NCBI GenBank assembly: GCA_018824725.1
Contig: JAHJGB010000126.1
Location: 1-37,486 of the forward strand
Source of the DNA: Candidatus Omnitrophota bacterium
GTDB lineage: Bacteria; Omnitrophota; Gorgyraeia; Gorgyraeales; Gorgyraeaceae
Direction: 5' to 3'
DNA length: 37,486 nt
Numbering within the stretch: the first letter of the stretch is position 1; each line of letters opens with the position of its first letter. Of the stretch, positions 6,460-14,091 are shown piece by piece. Both the position numbers and the translations under genes were made by a program. The notes beneath the pieces were generated by a model. The model did not search any database, was not told where the DNA came from, and saw only the letters and a program-made list of their open reading frames with translations.

Positions 6460-8586
6460 ATGAAAAACTTTTTTAAGAGTTCGGATTTTCATATAGTTAT
6501 ATTAAGCATATGGATGTTATTCTTGGAATTATTTCTTGTTCGCTGGATTTCCACAGAAATAAGGATATTTGCTTATGTAAGTAATTTAGTCTTGCTCGCT
6601 TGTTTTATAGGCATGGGAGCAGGGTGTTATTTTTCTCATAAGAAGATAAATGTATTATTTAGTTTTTTAATGTTAACCATCAGTATTCTTGCAGTAAAAT
6701 CAATTCCTTTTTTAAGAATAACTGATTTACTGTCTGGATTTAGTGATTCTGTAATTTGGTCTCAGGATTTAATCTCTAATAATCTCATCCCCGCTCTAAA
6801 AGGAATAACCCTCACATTATTTATGTTTGGCATGGTTGCTTCGATATTCTTTCCTCTGGGCCAGGTTTTAGGAAGTATGTTCAAAGCTCATAATAAAATA
6901 ATTGTCGCTTACTCTTTTAATATCTTAGGAAGCATTGTAGGTATATGGCTATTCAGCCTGCTTTCTTTTATTTATACACCGCCACTGATTTGGCTTATTC
7001 TTGCAATGGTATGCGGATTGTTGTTTATAGAAAAAAAGCGCTGGAACCTGCAACTTTTTTTATTATTTCTCTTATCTTCATCTATAATAATTACAATTCC
7101 TATTAGCCGCACAGCACTTACCTTATGGTCCCCCTATCAAAAATTGGATGTTTACAATATCAGTGTAGGCGGTGTTGATATGGGTTATACGGTCAATGTC
7201 AATAATGCAAATTATATGGAGCTTCTTAATATATCACCGGATTTTATTAATTCTCATCACGAAATATTCGGTCCTTATAATATAAGCGATTTTTCCAGAT
7301 TCAGCCAGTATGAAATCCCTTATATGTTCAAGGATGGTATCGAAGATGTCCTTATCGTTGGCTCTGGAGGGGGCAATGATGTAGCTGGGGCGCTAAGAAG
7401 GAATATAAAAAATATAGATGCCGTAGAGATAGACCCCGGTATATATAAACTGGGTTTAATGTTTCATCCTGAGCATCCTTATGAAGATAATAAAGCGCAT
7501 ATTTATATAGATGATGCTCGTTCATTCTTTAAGAAAGCCAAAAAAAAATACGATCTCATAAGCTTTGGTTTGTTGGATTCTCATACTGTTTCTTCGAGTT
7601 ACAATAATATTCGCCTGGATCATTATATGTATACAATCGAAAGTTTTAAAGAAGCAAAAGCCCTTCTTAAAGATGATGGAGTTATGGCACTTGCATTCGC
7701 CGCCACAAAGCCATGGATTGCAGAGAGGCTGAATAAGCTTATTAAACAGGCATTTGGAGAAGAGCCGCTTTGCTTTGCCATCAGCCCTTATGGGAATGGC
7801 GTGTTTAATAGAGGCTGGATCATGTATGTTATTGGCAACAACATGGAACTGCTTAGAGAGAAAGTAGATTCACAGGCTCAATTAAGGGAGTATATCAAAA
7901 AACAAAAGATTAATTTAGCCATCGGAAATGTGAAATTAACAACAGATGATTGGCCATATCTTTATGTGGAAAAACCAGTTATACCAAAGATGTATTTATG
8001 TATTATTATGAGCCTTTTAATCCTGCTTACTTTAGCAGGTAAGGTTTTATTTTCAGAAGGTAAAAAATTAAATTTTCATTTTTTATTTTTAGGGGCTGCT
8101 TTTTTACTGCTTGAATTTCAAAATATCAGCAAAGCCTCTTTACTATTTGGGGCAACTTGGCTTGTAAATGCCTATATGATAACAGCTATTTTAGTACTTA
8201 TTCTTCTTGCCAATCTTTTTGTGTATTATTTTAAAATAACAAATATGAGGCCGTTTTACTATTTGCTTTGGATTTCCGTATTGATTATATATATTACTCC
8301 TTTGCATAATTTTAATGTCTATAATTATTATCTAAAGGCAACTATTATTGCGATATTCCTTAATATACCTATATTTTTTGCGGGAATAATTTTTATAAAT
8401 TCTTTTAAGAGGTTTCCCTATAAAGATATAGCGCTTGGGTCAAACCTATTAGGGGCAACTCTAGGAGGCCTTTTAGAGTCGTTTTCTTTTATAGTTGGCA
8501 TAAAGGCATTACTTATTTTGGTATTTGCACTTTATTTTTTCGCATATCTATTTGGAAGAGAGTTGATATTTGCAAAAGATAGCTAA
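6460..8586 (+). CDS. Polytopic membrane protein with spermidine-synthase-like domain
   Basis: A 708-residue protein with N-terminal membrane helices (about residues 8-230), a Rossmann SAM-methyltransferase/spermidine-synthase-like domain, and C-terminal membrane helices (about 505-705). The nucleotide-binding loop is GSGGGND at 301-307, followed by DAVEIDPGIYKLG and DDARSFF. The N-terminal LELFLVRWISTEIRIFAY resembles that of known polytopic spermidine-synthase-like proteins. Where true aminopropyltransferases have an acidic motif after the YD strand (D-x-x-DP), this protein reads YDLISFGLLDSHT, so the reaction may not be spermidine synthesis. The gene is visibly richer in A+T than its neighbours and uses fewer GGC/AGG codons, which suggests separate ancestry. 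There is no clear ribosome-binding site before ATG 6460. Confidence 0.75.
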   Translation: MKNFFKSSDFHIVILSIWMLFLELFLVRWISTEIRIFAYVSNLVLLACFIGMGAGCYFSHKKINVLFSFLMLTISILAVKSIPFLRITDLLSGFSDSVIWSQDLISNNLIPALKGITLTLFMFGMVASIFFPLGQVLGSMFKAHNKIIVAYSFNILGSIVGIWLFSLLSFIYTPPLIWLILAMVCGLLFIEKKRWNLQLFLLFLLSSSIIITIPISRTALTLWSPYQKLDVYNISVGGVDMGYTVNVNNANYMELLNISPDFINSHHEIFGPYNISDFSRFSQYEIPYMFKDGIEDVLIVGSGGGNDVAGALRRNIKNIDAVEIDPGIYKLGLMFHPEHPYEDNKAHIYIDDARSFFKKAKKKYDLISFGLLDSHTVSSSYNNIRLDHYMYTIESFKEAKALLKDDGVMALAFAATKPWIAERLNKLIKQAFGEEPLCFAISPYGNGVFNRGWIMYVIGNNMELLREKVDSQAQLREYIKKQKINLAIGNVKLTTDDWPYLYVEKPVIPKMYLCIIMSLLILLTLAGKVLFSEGKKLNFHFLFLGAAFLLLEFQNISKASLLFGATWLVNAYMITAILVLILLANLFVYYFKITNMRPFYYLLWISVLIIYITPLHNFNVYNYYLKATIIAIFLNIPIFFAGIIFINSFKRFPYKDIALGSNLLGATLGGLLESFSFIVGIKALLILVFALYFFAYLFGRELIFAKDS

Positions 8587-8611
8587 ACGTAAAATCAGTG
8601 ATATGTGCGTC

Positions 8612-8640
8612 TTGATTATGTTTTGTACTTATGATAAAAT
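8612..8640 (+). promoter_or_regulatory. Sigma70-like promoter for the alcohol dehydrogenase-lsrF pair
   Basis: A -35 TTGATT (8612-8617) and a -10 TAAAAT (8635-8640) are separated by 17 bp. The expected start point near 8647 is only a few bases before ATG 8650, so the transcript would be leaderless or nearly so. No Shine-Dalgarno sequence is visible before the ATG, which agrees. Confidence 0.6.
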
Positions 8641-8649
8641 TACGCCATT

Positions 8650-9687
8650 ATGCATATAGGAATGTATTATAGCAATAACGATGTGCGGGTTGAAGAGAAA
8701 CCTAAGCCAAAGATAGTGCCTGGAGAACTTCTTGTCAAAGTAATGGCGAGTGGTATATGCGGCACAGATGTGGTAGAGTGGTACCGCAAAGATAGAGTGC
8801 CGCTTGTTTTAGGCCATGAGATAGCAGGAGAAATTGTAGAAGCAGGTAAAGGCGCTAAAGGTTATAAGATAGGTGATAGGATTTCCGCATCGCACCATGT
8901 GCCATGCGGGGAATGCCATTATTGCATTAGCGATCACCATAGCGCGTGCGAGACCCTGCGCAAGACAAGTTTTGATCCGGGCGGTTTTGCGGAATTTTTA
9001 AGGATACCTGCTATAAATCTGGAAAAGGGCGGGGTGTATAAATTACCGGCTAGCGTATCTTACGAGGAAGCGACTTTTGTAGAACCGCTTGCCTGCGCAA
9101 TACGGGGCCAGAGAATGTCCTGGCAAAGGCCGGGCAAGGGACAAGCTGTTGTTATAATAGGAAGCGGTATATCAGGTATTCTTCATATCCAGTTAGCAAG
9201 GGCTAAAGGGTTTAGTAAAATAATCGCTACTGACATAAATGATTACAGGCTCAAAGAGGCGCTTAAGTTTGGAGCAGACCATGTTATTAACGCAAAAGAA
9301 GATGTGCCTCAGAAAGTAAAGGAGCTGAATAACGGCTGCCTGGCTGATTTTGTTATCCTGTGCGCTGGAGCAAGGCCTGCGGTTGAGCAGGCTATTGAAT
9401 CTCTGGACAGGGGCGGCGTGATTTTAGTATTTGCCTCTGCAGATGAAGGCTTTAATTTATCTTTAGCGATGAATGATTTTTTCTGGAGGAGCGAAAGGTC
9501 TATTATATCCAGTTATGCGGCAAATCCGGATGAACATCGAGAGGCGCTTAGATTGATTAAAAGCAGGAAGATTAATGTAAAAGACATGATCACGCATAGA
9601 TTTCCTTTGGCTGAAATCCAGAAGGGTTTTAAACTTGTCAGCGACGCAAGAGAATCTATGAAAGTAATCATAGAACCGAATAAATAA
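8650..9687 (+). CDS. Zinc-dependent medium-chain alcohol/polyol dehydrogenase
   Basis: A 345-residue member of the medium-chain dehydrogenase/reductase family (threonine/sorbitol dehydrogenase type), oxidising a secondary alcohol with NAD(P)+. The catalytic zinc site is visible as Cys37 (GICGTD) and His56-Glu57 (GHE). The structural zinc ligands are Cys86, Cys89, Cys92 and Cys100. The coenzyme loop GSGISG is at 171-176, with Asp195 at the end of the second strand favouring NAD+. The substrate cannot be read from the sequence. It is followed after 10 nt by an LsrF-like enzyme, so the two probably act on the same phosphorylated or keto sugar-like compound. Confidence 0.88.
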   Translation: MHIGMYYSNNDVRVEEKPKPKIVPGELLVKVMASGICGTDVVEWYRKDRVPLVLGHEIAGEIVEAGKGAKGYKIGDRISASHHVPCGECHYCISDHHSACETLRKTSFDPGGFAEFLRIPAINLEKGGVYKLPASVSYEEATFVEPLACAIRGQRMSWQRPGKGQAVVIIGSGISGILHIQLARAKGFSKIIATDINDYRLKEALKFGADHVINAKEDVPQKVKELNNGCLADFVILCAGARPAVEQAIESLDRGGVILVFASADEGFNLSLAMNDFFWRSERSIISSYAANPDEHREALRLIKSRKINVKDMITHRFPLAEIQKGFKLVSDARESMKVIIEPNK

Positions 9688-9697
9688 GGAGGGTAAT

Positions 9698-10471
9698 ATG
9701 GATTGGGGTATGAAAAACAGGATCTCGCGGATAATAAAACCTGAAATAGGCAGGACTGTCATGCTTGCAGTTGACCATGGTTATTTTTTAGGGCCTACTA
9801 CAGGGCTTGAAGAGCCCAGTAAGATTATAGCTGAGCTAGTGCCGCATGCTGATTCGCTTATGCTCACCAGAGGTATATTACGCACATCAGTGATTCCGGA
9901 ATCCAGCGTGCCTATTGTGCTTAGGGTATCAGGCGGGAACAGTATTATAGGCGATGATCTTTCAAATGAGACAATAACTGTTTCTGTGGAGGATGCAATA
10001 CGGCTTAACGTGAGCGCTGTTGCGCTTTCCATATATGTGGGCGGCAAATACGAGCACCAGACTCTGAAAAACCTTACTAGCCTTATAAACGAGTGCGAAA
10101 AATATGGCATTCCGGTTCTCGCTGTTACTGCGGTCGGCAAAGAAATGGCAAGAGATGCTAAATATTTAAGCCTTGCCTGCAGAATCGCAGCTGAGCTCGG
10201 CGCTCATATGGTAAAGACATATTATTGTGAGGATTTTGAAAAGGTGGTAAAGACCTGCCCTGTGCCTGTGGTGATTGCAGGCGGCAAGAAAATATCTGAA
10301 AAAGATGCCCTGGAGCTAGCCTATAATGCGATTAAGCGCGGCGCAGTCGGGGTTGATATGGGCAGGAATATATTCCAATCCTCTGACCCGGTAGGCATGA
10401 TAAAAGCAGTCAGAAGCATTGTTCATGAGAATGCGAGCGTAGAGAAGGCCTACAAGACCTTAAAACTTTAG
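9698..10471 (+). CDS. LsrF-like class I aldolase/thiolase
   Basis: A 257-residue TIM-barrel protein of the DeoC/FbaB-like class I aldolase family, very close in motifs to E. coli LsrF (3-hydroxy-5-phosphonooxypentane-2,4-dione thiolase, the last step of autoinducer-2 breakdown). Shared strings include VMLAVDHGYF, GPTTGLE, CPVPVVIAGGKK and GVDMGRNIFQS. The Schiff-base lysine is probably Lys173 in VKTYY, aligned with E. coli Lys203. The N-terminus is about 30 residues shorter than in E. coli. AGGAGGG lies before ATG 9698. No lsr transporter or kinase is nearby, so an AI-2 role is unproven. A related aldolase reaction paired with the upstream dehydrogenase is equally possible. Confidence 0.82.
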   Translation: MDWGMKNRISRIIKPEIGRTVMLAVDHGYFLGPTTGLEEPSKIIAELVPHADSLMLTRGILRTSVIPESSVPIVLRVSGGNSIIGDDLSNETITVSVEDAIRLNVSAVALSIYVGGKYEHQTLKNLTSLINECEKYGIPVLAVTAVGKEMARDAKYLSLACRIAAELGAHMVKTYYCEDFEKVVKTCPVPVVIAGGKKISEKDALELAYNAIKRGAVGVDMGRNIFQSSDPVGMIKAVRSIVHENASVEKAYKTLKL

Positions 10472-10494
10472 CTTAGTTTAACGCACTATGGGAG

Positions 10495-10549
10495 ATGATG
10501 GGAGTCCGGCTTCCATCATACTTCATGATGGAAGCCGGACTCCCATCAT
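10495..10549. repeat. Intergenic GGGAGTC/GACTCCC hairpin 2
   Basis: A perfect 25-bp inverted repeat with the 5-nt loop ACTTC. The right arm is followed by GAATTTTTACTTGAC, the same sequence that follows hairpin 3 at 13015. In both places the TTGAC is the -35 box of a promoter. Confidence 0.9.
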
Positions 10550-10559
10550 GAATTTTTAC

Positions 10560-10588
10560 TTGACGCAGAGCTGTGAATAGCTTATAAT
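10560..10588 (+). promoter_or_regulatory. Strong sigma70-like promoter for the radical-SAM gene
   Basis: A -35 TTGACG (10560-10565) and a perfect -10 TATAAT (10583-10588) are separated by 17 bp. Transcription should begin near 10595, giving a leader of about 50 nt that contains the hairpin at 10619-10642. Confidence 0.8.
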
Positions 10589-10618
10589 ATATTAACTATT
10601 TAGCTTATAAGAAAATTT

Positions 10619-10644
10619 AAAGGCCATGGAGACATGGCCTTTTT
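10619..10644 (+). promoter_or_regulatory. GAGA-loop hairpin abutting the start codon (possible attenuator)
   Basis: A perfect 10-bp stem AAAGGCCATG/CATGGCCTTT closes a GAGA (GNRA) tetraloop and runs into TTTTT ending one base before ATG 10645. It could act as an early intrinsic terminator or a translation block. Only two U residues lie beyond the stem, so terminator strength is uncertain. Confidence 0.5.
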
Positions 10645-12942
10645 ATGTCTATGGATATGAACTACTTTTTAAAAAACTTTAATATGAAAAAGATAAATAA
10701 AAATATTAACATAGCCTTGATATTTATGCTAATAGGGGTGTTTTTGTTCTCAGACGTGTCATATGCCCTTAGGGTGCCTGTGGGTATTGGACAGGAAAGA
10801 ATGCTAACCTTATTAAATCATGAACAGGGCTCAAAAAATAACCTAAAAGCTGAATTTTCCTATTATACCAGGGATGAAAACGGGAATCTTCTTAAAGAAC
10901 CATGCGGGTTTCCCGGGTACTGGACAGTAGAGCTGAAAATTCCAATAGAAGAGCATGCAAATGCCAGCGTGCAAAGAATGGTAAAATCTTTCTCTTTATC
11001 CATGTATACTGCCGGGAGAAAAGATATAAAAAGAGCTAAATTTACAGTAGTAGATACCTTGTCCGAAGAGCAGGAAGGCGTTTTAGTAAGAGAAAATGAT
11101 TTTTATATAAAAAGTTCCGATAAATTCGGAATAGAGGTAATTGTAACAGCATCTTTTTTAAAAAATGGCATAGTTAACCAGCGCGCTATATTTTCAAAAA
11201 TCGCAGGAGAAATGCCTAAACAAGAAGATATTATTGCGCCTAAAAAAAATGCTAAAACTAGCAGAAAGATACAAAAAGTACTTATAGTAAATTCACCCCT
11301 TGACGGAATAAATAACCGGGGATTAGCAACGATTAATTCCACATCGCTTGCGCTGGCCAGCCTTCTAAAGGAAGCAGGTTATGATGTCGGCATAACGGAT
11401 ATTTCGGGAGAAGACAGCGCAGGTAAAATGAAAAAAGAACTGGAAGGCGTAGATATTGTTTGCATATCCGTATATAACAAGAAACTTTCTTATATCAAAT
11501 CATTTACCGGTTCTTTAAAAAAAGTAAATCAAAATATAATAATCGCAGTCGGCGGGCCTTCGCTGACTATAAGCCCTGAACATGTGTTTTCGCATTTACC
11601 GAACGCAGACATTTTTTACAGGGGAGAGGCTGAGGCTGGATTCGTAGAAGCGCTGGATGATTTAGGAGATTTGAATTTTGAATTACCATTATCTACTCGC
11701 GGCATAGCAATTCGCAAAAGTAATGCCTATTACTTCAATGATTTCATCTCAGCAAACAGGATGACCGCAGAGCAGCTAAATAACAGACCCTTTGACTTTT
11801 CTTTTCTCAATCAGCATAATGTATTTGGAATATTTAGCCTTGTGACCAGTCTGGGCTGTCCATATAACTGTATATTCTGTGCTACAGGAGGAGGCAAGGT
11901 ACACAGGGCAATGACTCCTGAAAAGGTTATAGAAATTGCGGCCAGATATCAAGAGCGCCTGGAAAGGCTTCAAGCCGAAGGCGTAACTATACGGCCTGAT
12001 GCATGGAAAGTCGCGTTTAATGACGATGATTTTTTAAGAGACCCGGAAAGGGCTGTTAAAATACTAAAGTTATGGAAAGAGGCAGGTCTTAAATTAAGAA
12101 TCTATACTTTCGAATCTACATTGCAATCTTTTCTTGAAAAGAAGCCAAACGGGAAAATCGGAACGAATATTGATTTAATCGACAGGATAGCGTCTTTTAG
12201 AGATATTTTTAGCGAAGATTTTAAGATTGAAATAGGCACGGACGCAGTTATAGACCCGGAAATAAGACGATTAAATAAAGGGCCGTATAACGAAGCGCTG
12301 ATCGAAGAGGTTATGGCAGAATTAAACAAGAGAAATATTTTTAATTTACATTTCTTGGTTTTAACGAATGCGGACACTAGTTTAGAGGATTTAATGAGAA
12401 CGCTTTTAAAGGTATCTATTTTTGAGATAAAATATCCGTGCACATTTTTTTGTGCCAATGCTGCAATAGGCGCCAATATAGGAACTTTTGCAGTAAATAA
12501 GCTTGTTGAAGATTCCAGGGAGTCGTTGGTAGCGGAGGGACAGATTATGAGACTACCTGATTTTAAAGAATACGATTTTTATGCAGAATATTGCATGATC
12601 AATCCTGAAAATATACCTTCTGATATTTTTGATGGCCTGGGGATGTTTCTTGAAGAGAGTCGTTTTAGTTTGCATTTAAGGCACTTAATGCTGGAATGCC
12701 TGAGCGTATTATTAAAAGATATGAGTCAAAAGACAGATGTGTCTTCGCAACTTTTATTACTTCCATTAGAAAGAAGCGGGGTGCTTACAGATGGTTTAAG
12801 AGAATTAGGAATACTTCTAGGTAATGTAAAGCCGTCTTTTAAAAATATGGCTTGGGAAGTAGAGCATAACTTGAAACTTCTAAATAGCAGATTGCAAACA
12901 CCTGCAGAGCCGAATTACAGAACAACAAATTCCAGCTTATAG
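10645..12942 (+). CDS. Radical-SAM protein with B12-binding-like domain and N-terminal signal-like segment
   Basis: A 765-residue protein. The N-terminus has a hydrophobic signal-like segment (KINKNINIALIFMLIGVFLF) followed by SYALRVPVG. After an unassigned region (about 45-200) comes a cobalamin-binding-type Rossmann domain (about 209-345, starting KVLIVNSPLDG and including AVGGPSLTISPEHVF). The DxHxxG cobalt-ligand motif is absent. The radical-SAM core follows, with CPYNCIFC giving Cys405, Cys409 and Cys412 for the [4Fe-4S] cluster. The substrate is unknown. The start is uncertain: ATG 10645, 10651, 10657 and 10684 (MKKINKN) are all possible, and the last gives the most ordinary signal peptide. 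A signal sequence on an oxygen-sensitive cytosolic-type enzyme is odd. Confidence 0.8.
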   Translation: MSMDMNYFLKNFNMKKINKNINIALIFMLIGVFLFSDVSYALRVPVGIGQERMLTLLNHEQGSKNNLKAEFSYYTRDENGNLLKEPCGFPGYWTVELKIPIEEHANASVQRMVKSFSLSMYTAGRKDIKRAKFTVVDTLSEEQEGVLVRENDFYIKSSDKFGIEVIVTASFLKNGIVNQRAIFSKIAGEMPKQEDIIAPKKNAKTSRKIQKVLIVNSPLDGINNRGLATINSTSLALASLLKEAGYDVGITDISGEDSAGKMKKELEGVDIVCISVYNKKLSYIKSFTGSLKKVNQNIIIAVGGPSLTISPEHVFSHLPNADIFYRGEAEAGFVEALDDLGDLNFELPLSTRGIAIRKSNAYYFNDFISANRMTAEQLNNRPFDFSFLNQHNVFGIFSLVTSLGCPYNCIFCATGGGKVHRAMTPEKVIEIAARYQERLERLQAEGVTIRPDAWKVAFNDDDFLRDPERAVKILKLWKEAGLKLRIYTFESTLQSFLEKKPNGKIGTNIDLIDRIASFRDIFSEDFKIEIGTDAVIDPEIRRLNKGPYNEALIEEVMAELNKRNIFNLHFLVLTNADTSLEDLMRTLLKVSIFEIKYPCTFFCANAAIGANIGTFAVNKLVEDSRESLVAEGQIMRLPDFKEYDFYAEYCMINPENIPSDIFDGLGMFLEESRFSLHLRHLMLECLSVLLKDMSQKTDVSSQLLLLPLERSGVLTDGLRELGILLGNVKPSFKNMAWEVEHNLKLLNSRLQTPAEPNYRTTNSSL

Positions 12943-12971
12943 AAATCAAATTCATAATACTTTGTGAGATG

Positions 12972-13014
12972 ATGGAAGCCGACTCCCAAAGTTACTATGG
13001 GAGTCGGCTTCCAT
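12972..13014. repeat. Intergenic GGGAGTC/GACTCCC hairpin 3
   Basis: A perfect 17-bp inverted repeat with a 9-nt loop. It is followed by GTGAATTTTTACTTGACA, which overlaps the rplM -35 box and matches the sequence after hairpin 2. Confidence 0.88.
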
Positions 13015-13027
13015 AGTGAATTTTTAC

Positions 13028-13055
13028 TTGACATTAGCAGGTTTTGTGGTAAAAT
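13028..13055 (+). promoter_or_regulatory. Sigma70-like promoter for rplM-rpsI
   Basis: A consensus -35 TTGACA (13028-13033), a 16-bp spacer and -10 TAAAAT (13050-13055), with an upstream TG (13047-13048) making an extended -10. The start point should be near 13062, about 20 nt before ATG 13083. Confidence 0.8.
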
Positions 13056-13082
13056 TTAAACTTCTATTAATCGGGGTAAAAT

Positions 13083-13508
13083 ATGAAAACCAGCCTTGTT
13101 AACAAAAAAGATATAGACAGGAAACACTATCTTATGGATGCCGAGAACCAGATTCTAGGCAGGCTTGCGGTAAAAGCAGCTTTACTTTTAAGCGGAAAAC
13201 GCAAGATAGACTATACCTCTAATGTGGATAACGGGGATTTTGTAGTCGTTGTGAACGCGGTCAAGATAGCTGTGACAGGGGATAAACTCCAGGCAAAGAC
13301 CTATACGAGTTTTTCAGGTTATCCCGGAGGATTAAAGATAAAGACCCTGGAGCGCGTTTTAAAGACCCGGCCTACTGAGGTTATAAGGCATGCTGTTAAG
13401 GGCATGCTCCCTAAGAATAAATTAGGTTCCAGGATGATTACGAGACTAAAAATTTACGCAGGGCCTGAGCATCCTCATGTTGCTCAAAACCCTGTAAAGA
13501 TAACATAA
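13083..13508 (+). CDS. rplM: 50S ribosomal protein L13
   Basis: L13 binds 23S rRNA early in large-subunit assembly. The 141-residue length is typical. Family segments visible are NQILGRLAVKAA near residue 25, the central VVVVNAVKIAVTGDKL, and the C-terminal GMLPKNKLG and LKIYAGPEHPH. CGGGG about 5 nt before ATG 13083 may serve as a weak ribosome-binding site. It has its own consensus promoter and is followed 12 nt later by rpsI, the usual bacterial pairing. Confidence 0.98.
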   Translation: MKTSLVNKKDIDRKHYLMDAENQILGRLAVKAALLLSGKRKIDYTSNVDNGDFVVVVNAVKIAVTGDKLQAKTYTSFSGYPGGLKIKTLERVLKTRPTEVIRHAVKGMLPKNKLGSRMITRLKIYAGPEHPHVAQNPVKIT

Positions 13509-13520
13509 AGGACAGATAAA

Positions 13521-13916
13521 ATGACAGCGCAGAATACAATTTGGGCCACAGGCAGGCGAAAGCGGGCAATAGCGCGCGTCCGGTTATTGACCGGGAACGG
13601 CGAGATAGAGATCAATAAAAAGCCTCTGGAAGAATACTTTGAAAGGCCCACTCTTAAGATGATTGTTATGCAGCCTATACAGGCAGCAAACGTCGGGAAT
13701 AAATTTAATATAATCGCAACTGTCAAAGGCGGAGGCAAGTCAGGCCAGGCAGGCGCGCTCAGGCACGGGATTTCCAGGGCCCTGGCGCTTACGAACGAAG
13801 AACTGAGGGTTTTATTGAGGAAGAAAGGTTTTCTCACAAGAGACCCCAGAAAAAGAGAGAGAAAGAAATACGGCCAGAAAGGAGCCCGTAAGAGATTCCA
13901 GTGGACTAAGAGGTAA
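13521..13916 (+). CDS. rpsI: 30S ribosomal protein S9
   Basis: S9 sits in the head of the small subunit, and its C-terminal tail reaches the P-site tRNA. The 131-residue protein shows ATGRRKRAIARVRL at the N-terminus, GGGKSGQAGALRHGISRAL in the middle, and a basic tail ending KRFQWTKR with the conserved terminal Lys-Arg. AAAGGACAG precedes ATG 13521. A terminator-like hairpin downstream (13956-14011) probably ends the rplM-rpsI transcript. Confidence 0.98.
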   Translation: MTAQNTIWATGRRKRAIARVRLLTGNGEIEINKKPLEEYFERPTLKMIVMQPIQAANVGNKFNIIATVKGGGKSGQAGALRHGISRALALTNEELRVLLRKKGFLTRDPRKRERKKYGQKGARKRFQWTKR

Positions 13917-13955
13917 TTTTGTAGGGGGCTTAGTTTTATTGAAAATTTTATAGAC

Positions 13956-14011
13956 GCCTATCCGGTCATTTTCCGACGAGAAATAAATTGACAGGATAGG
14001 CATTTTTGTTT
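13956..14011 (+). terminator. Terminator-like hairpin after rpsI, overlapping the argC promoter
   Basis: GCCTATCC-GGTCA (13956-13968) pairs with TGACA-GGATAGGC (13989-14001), 12 of 13 positions, around a 20-nt loop, and is followed by ATTTTTGTTT. The 3' arm contains TTGACA, the -35 box of the argC promoter. Confidence 0.65.
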
Positions 14012-14016
14012 ATTAT
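13988..14016 (+). promoter_or_regulatory. Sigma70-like promoter for the arg-lys gene block
   Basis: A consensus -35 TTGACA (13988-13993) with a 17-bp spacer to -10 TATTAT (14011-14016). A TATACT at 14014-14019 gives a less favourable 20-bp spacing. Transcription should start near 14023, right at the base of the long hairpin at 14028-14075. Confidence 0.75.
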
Positions 14017-14027
14017 ACTATGTACCG

Positions 14028-14075
14028 TGTCCACCTGCCAGGTGAGCCAATTCTGGCTCACCTGGCAGGTGGACA
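14028..14075. repeat. 22-bp perfect hairpin in the argC leader
   Basis: A perfect 22-bp inverted repeat with an ATTC loop fills nearly the whole leader between the predicted transcription start and the argC ribosome-binding site (GGAGG at 14081). Its sequence differs from the GGGAGTC family. It could stabilise the 5' end of the long arg mRNA or be another interspersed palindrome. Confidence 0.85.
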
Positions 14076-14091
14076 ATACTGGAGGATTAAT

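Noticed and set aside
14020-14091. An earlier in-frame ATG for argC at 14020
   Set aside because: It would translate the leader hairpin, overlaps the -10 region and has no ribosome-binding site. GGAGG precedes ATG 14092.
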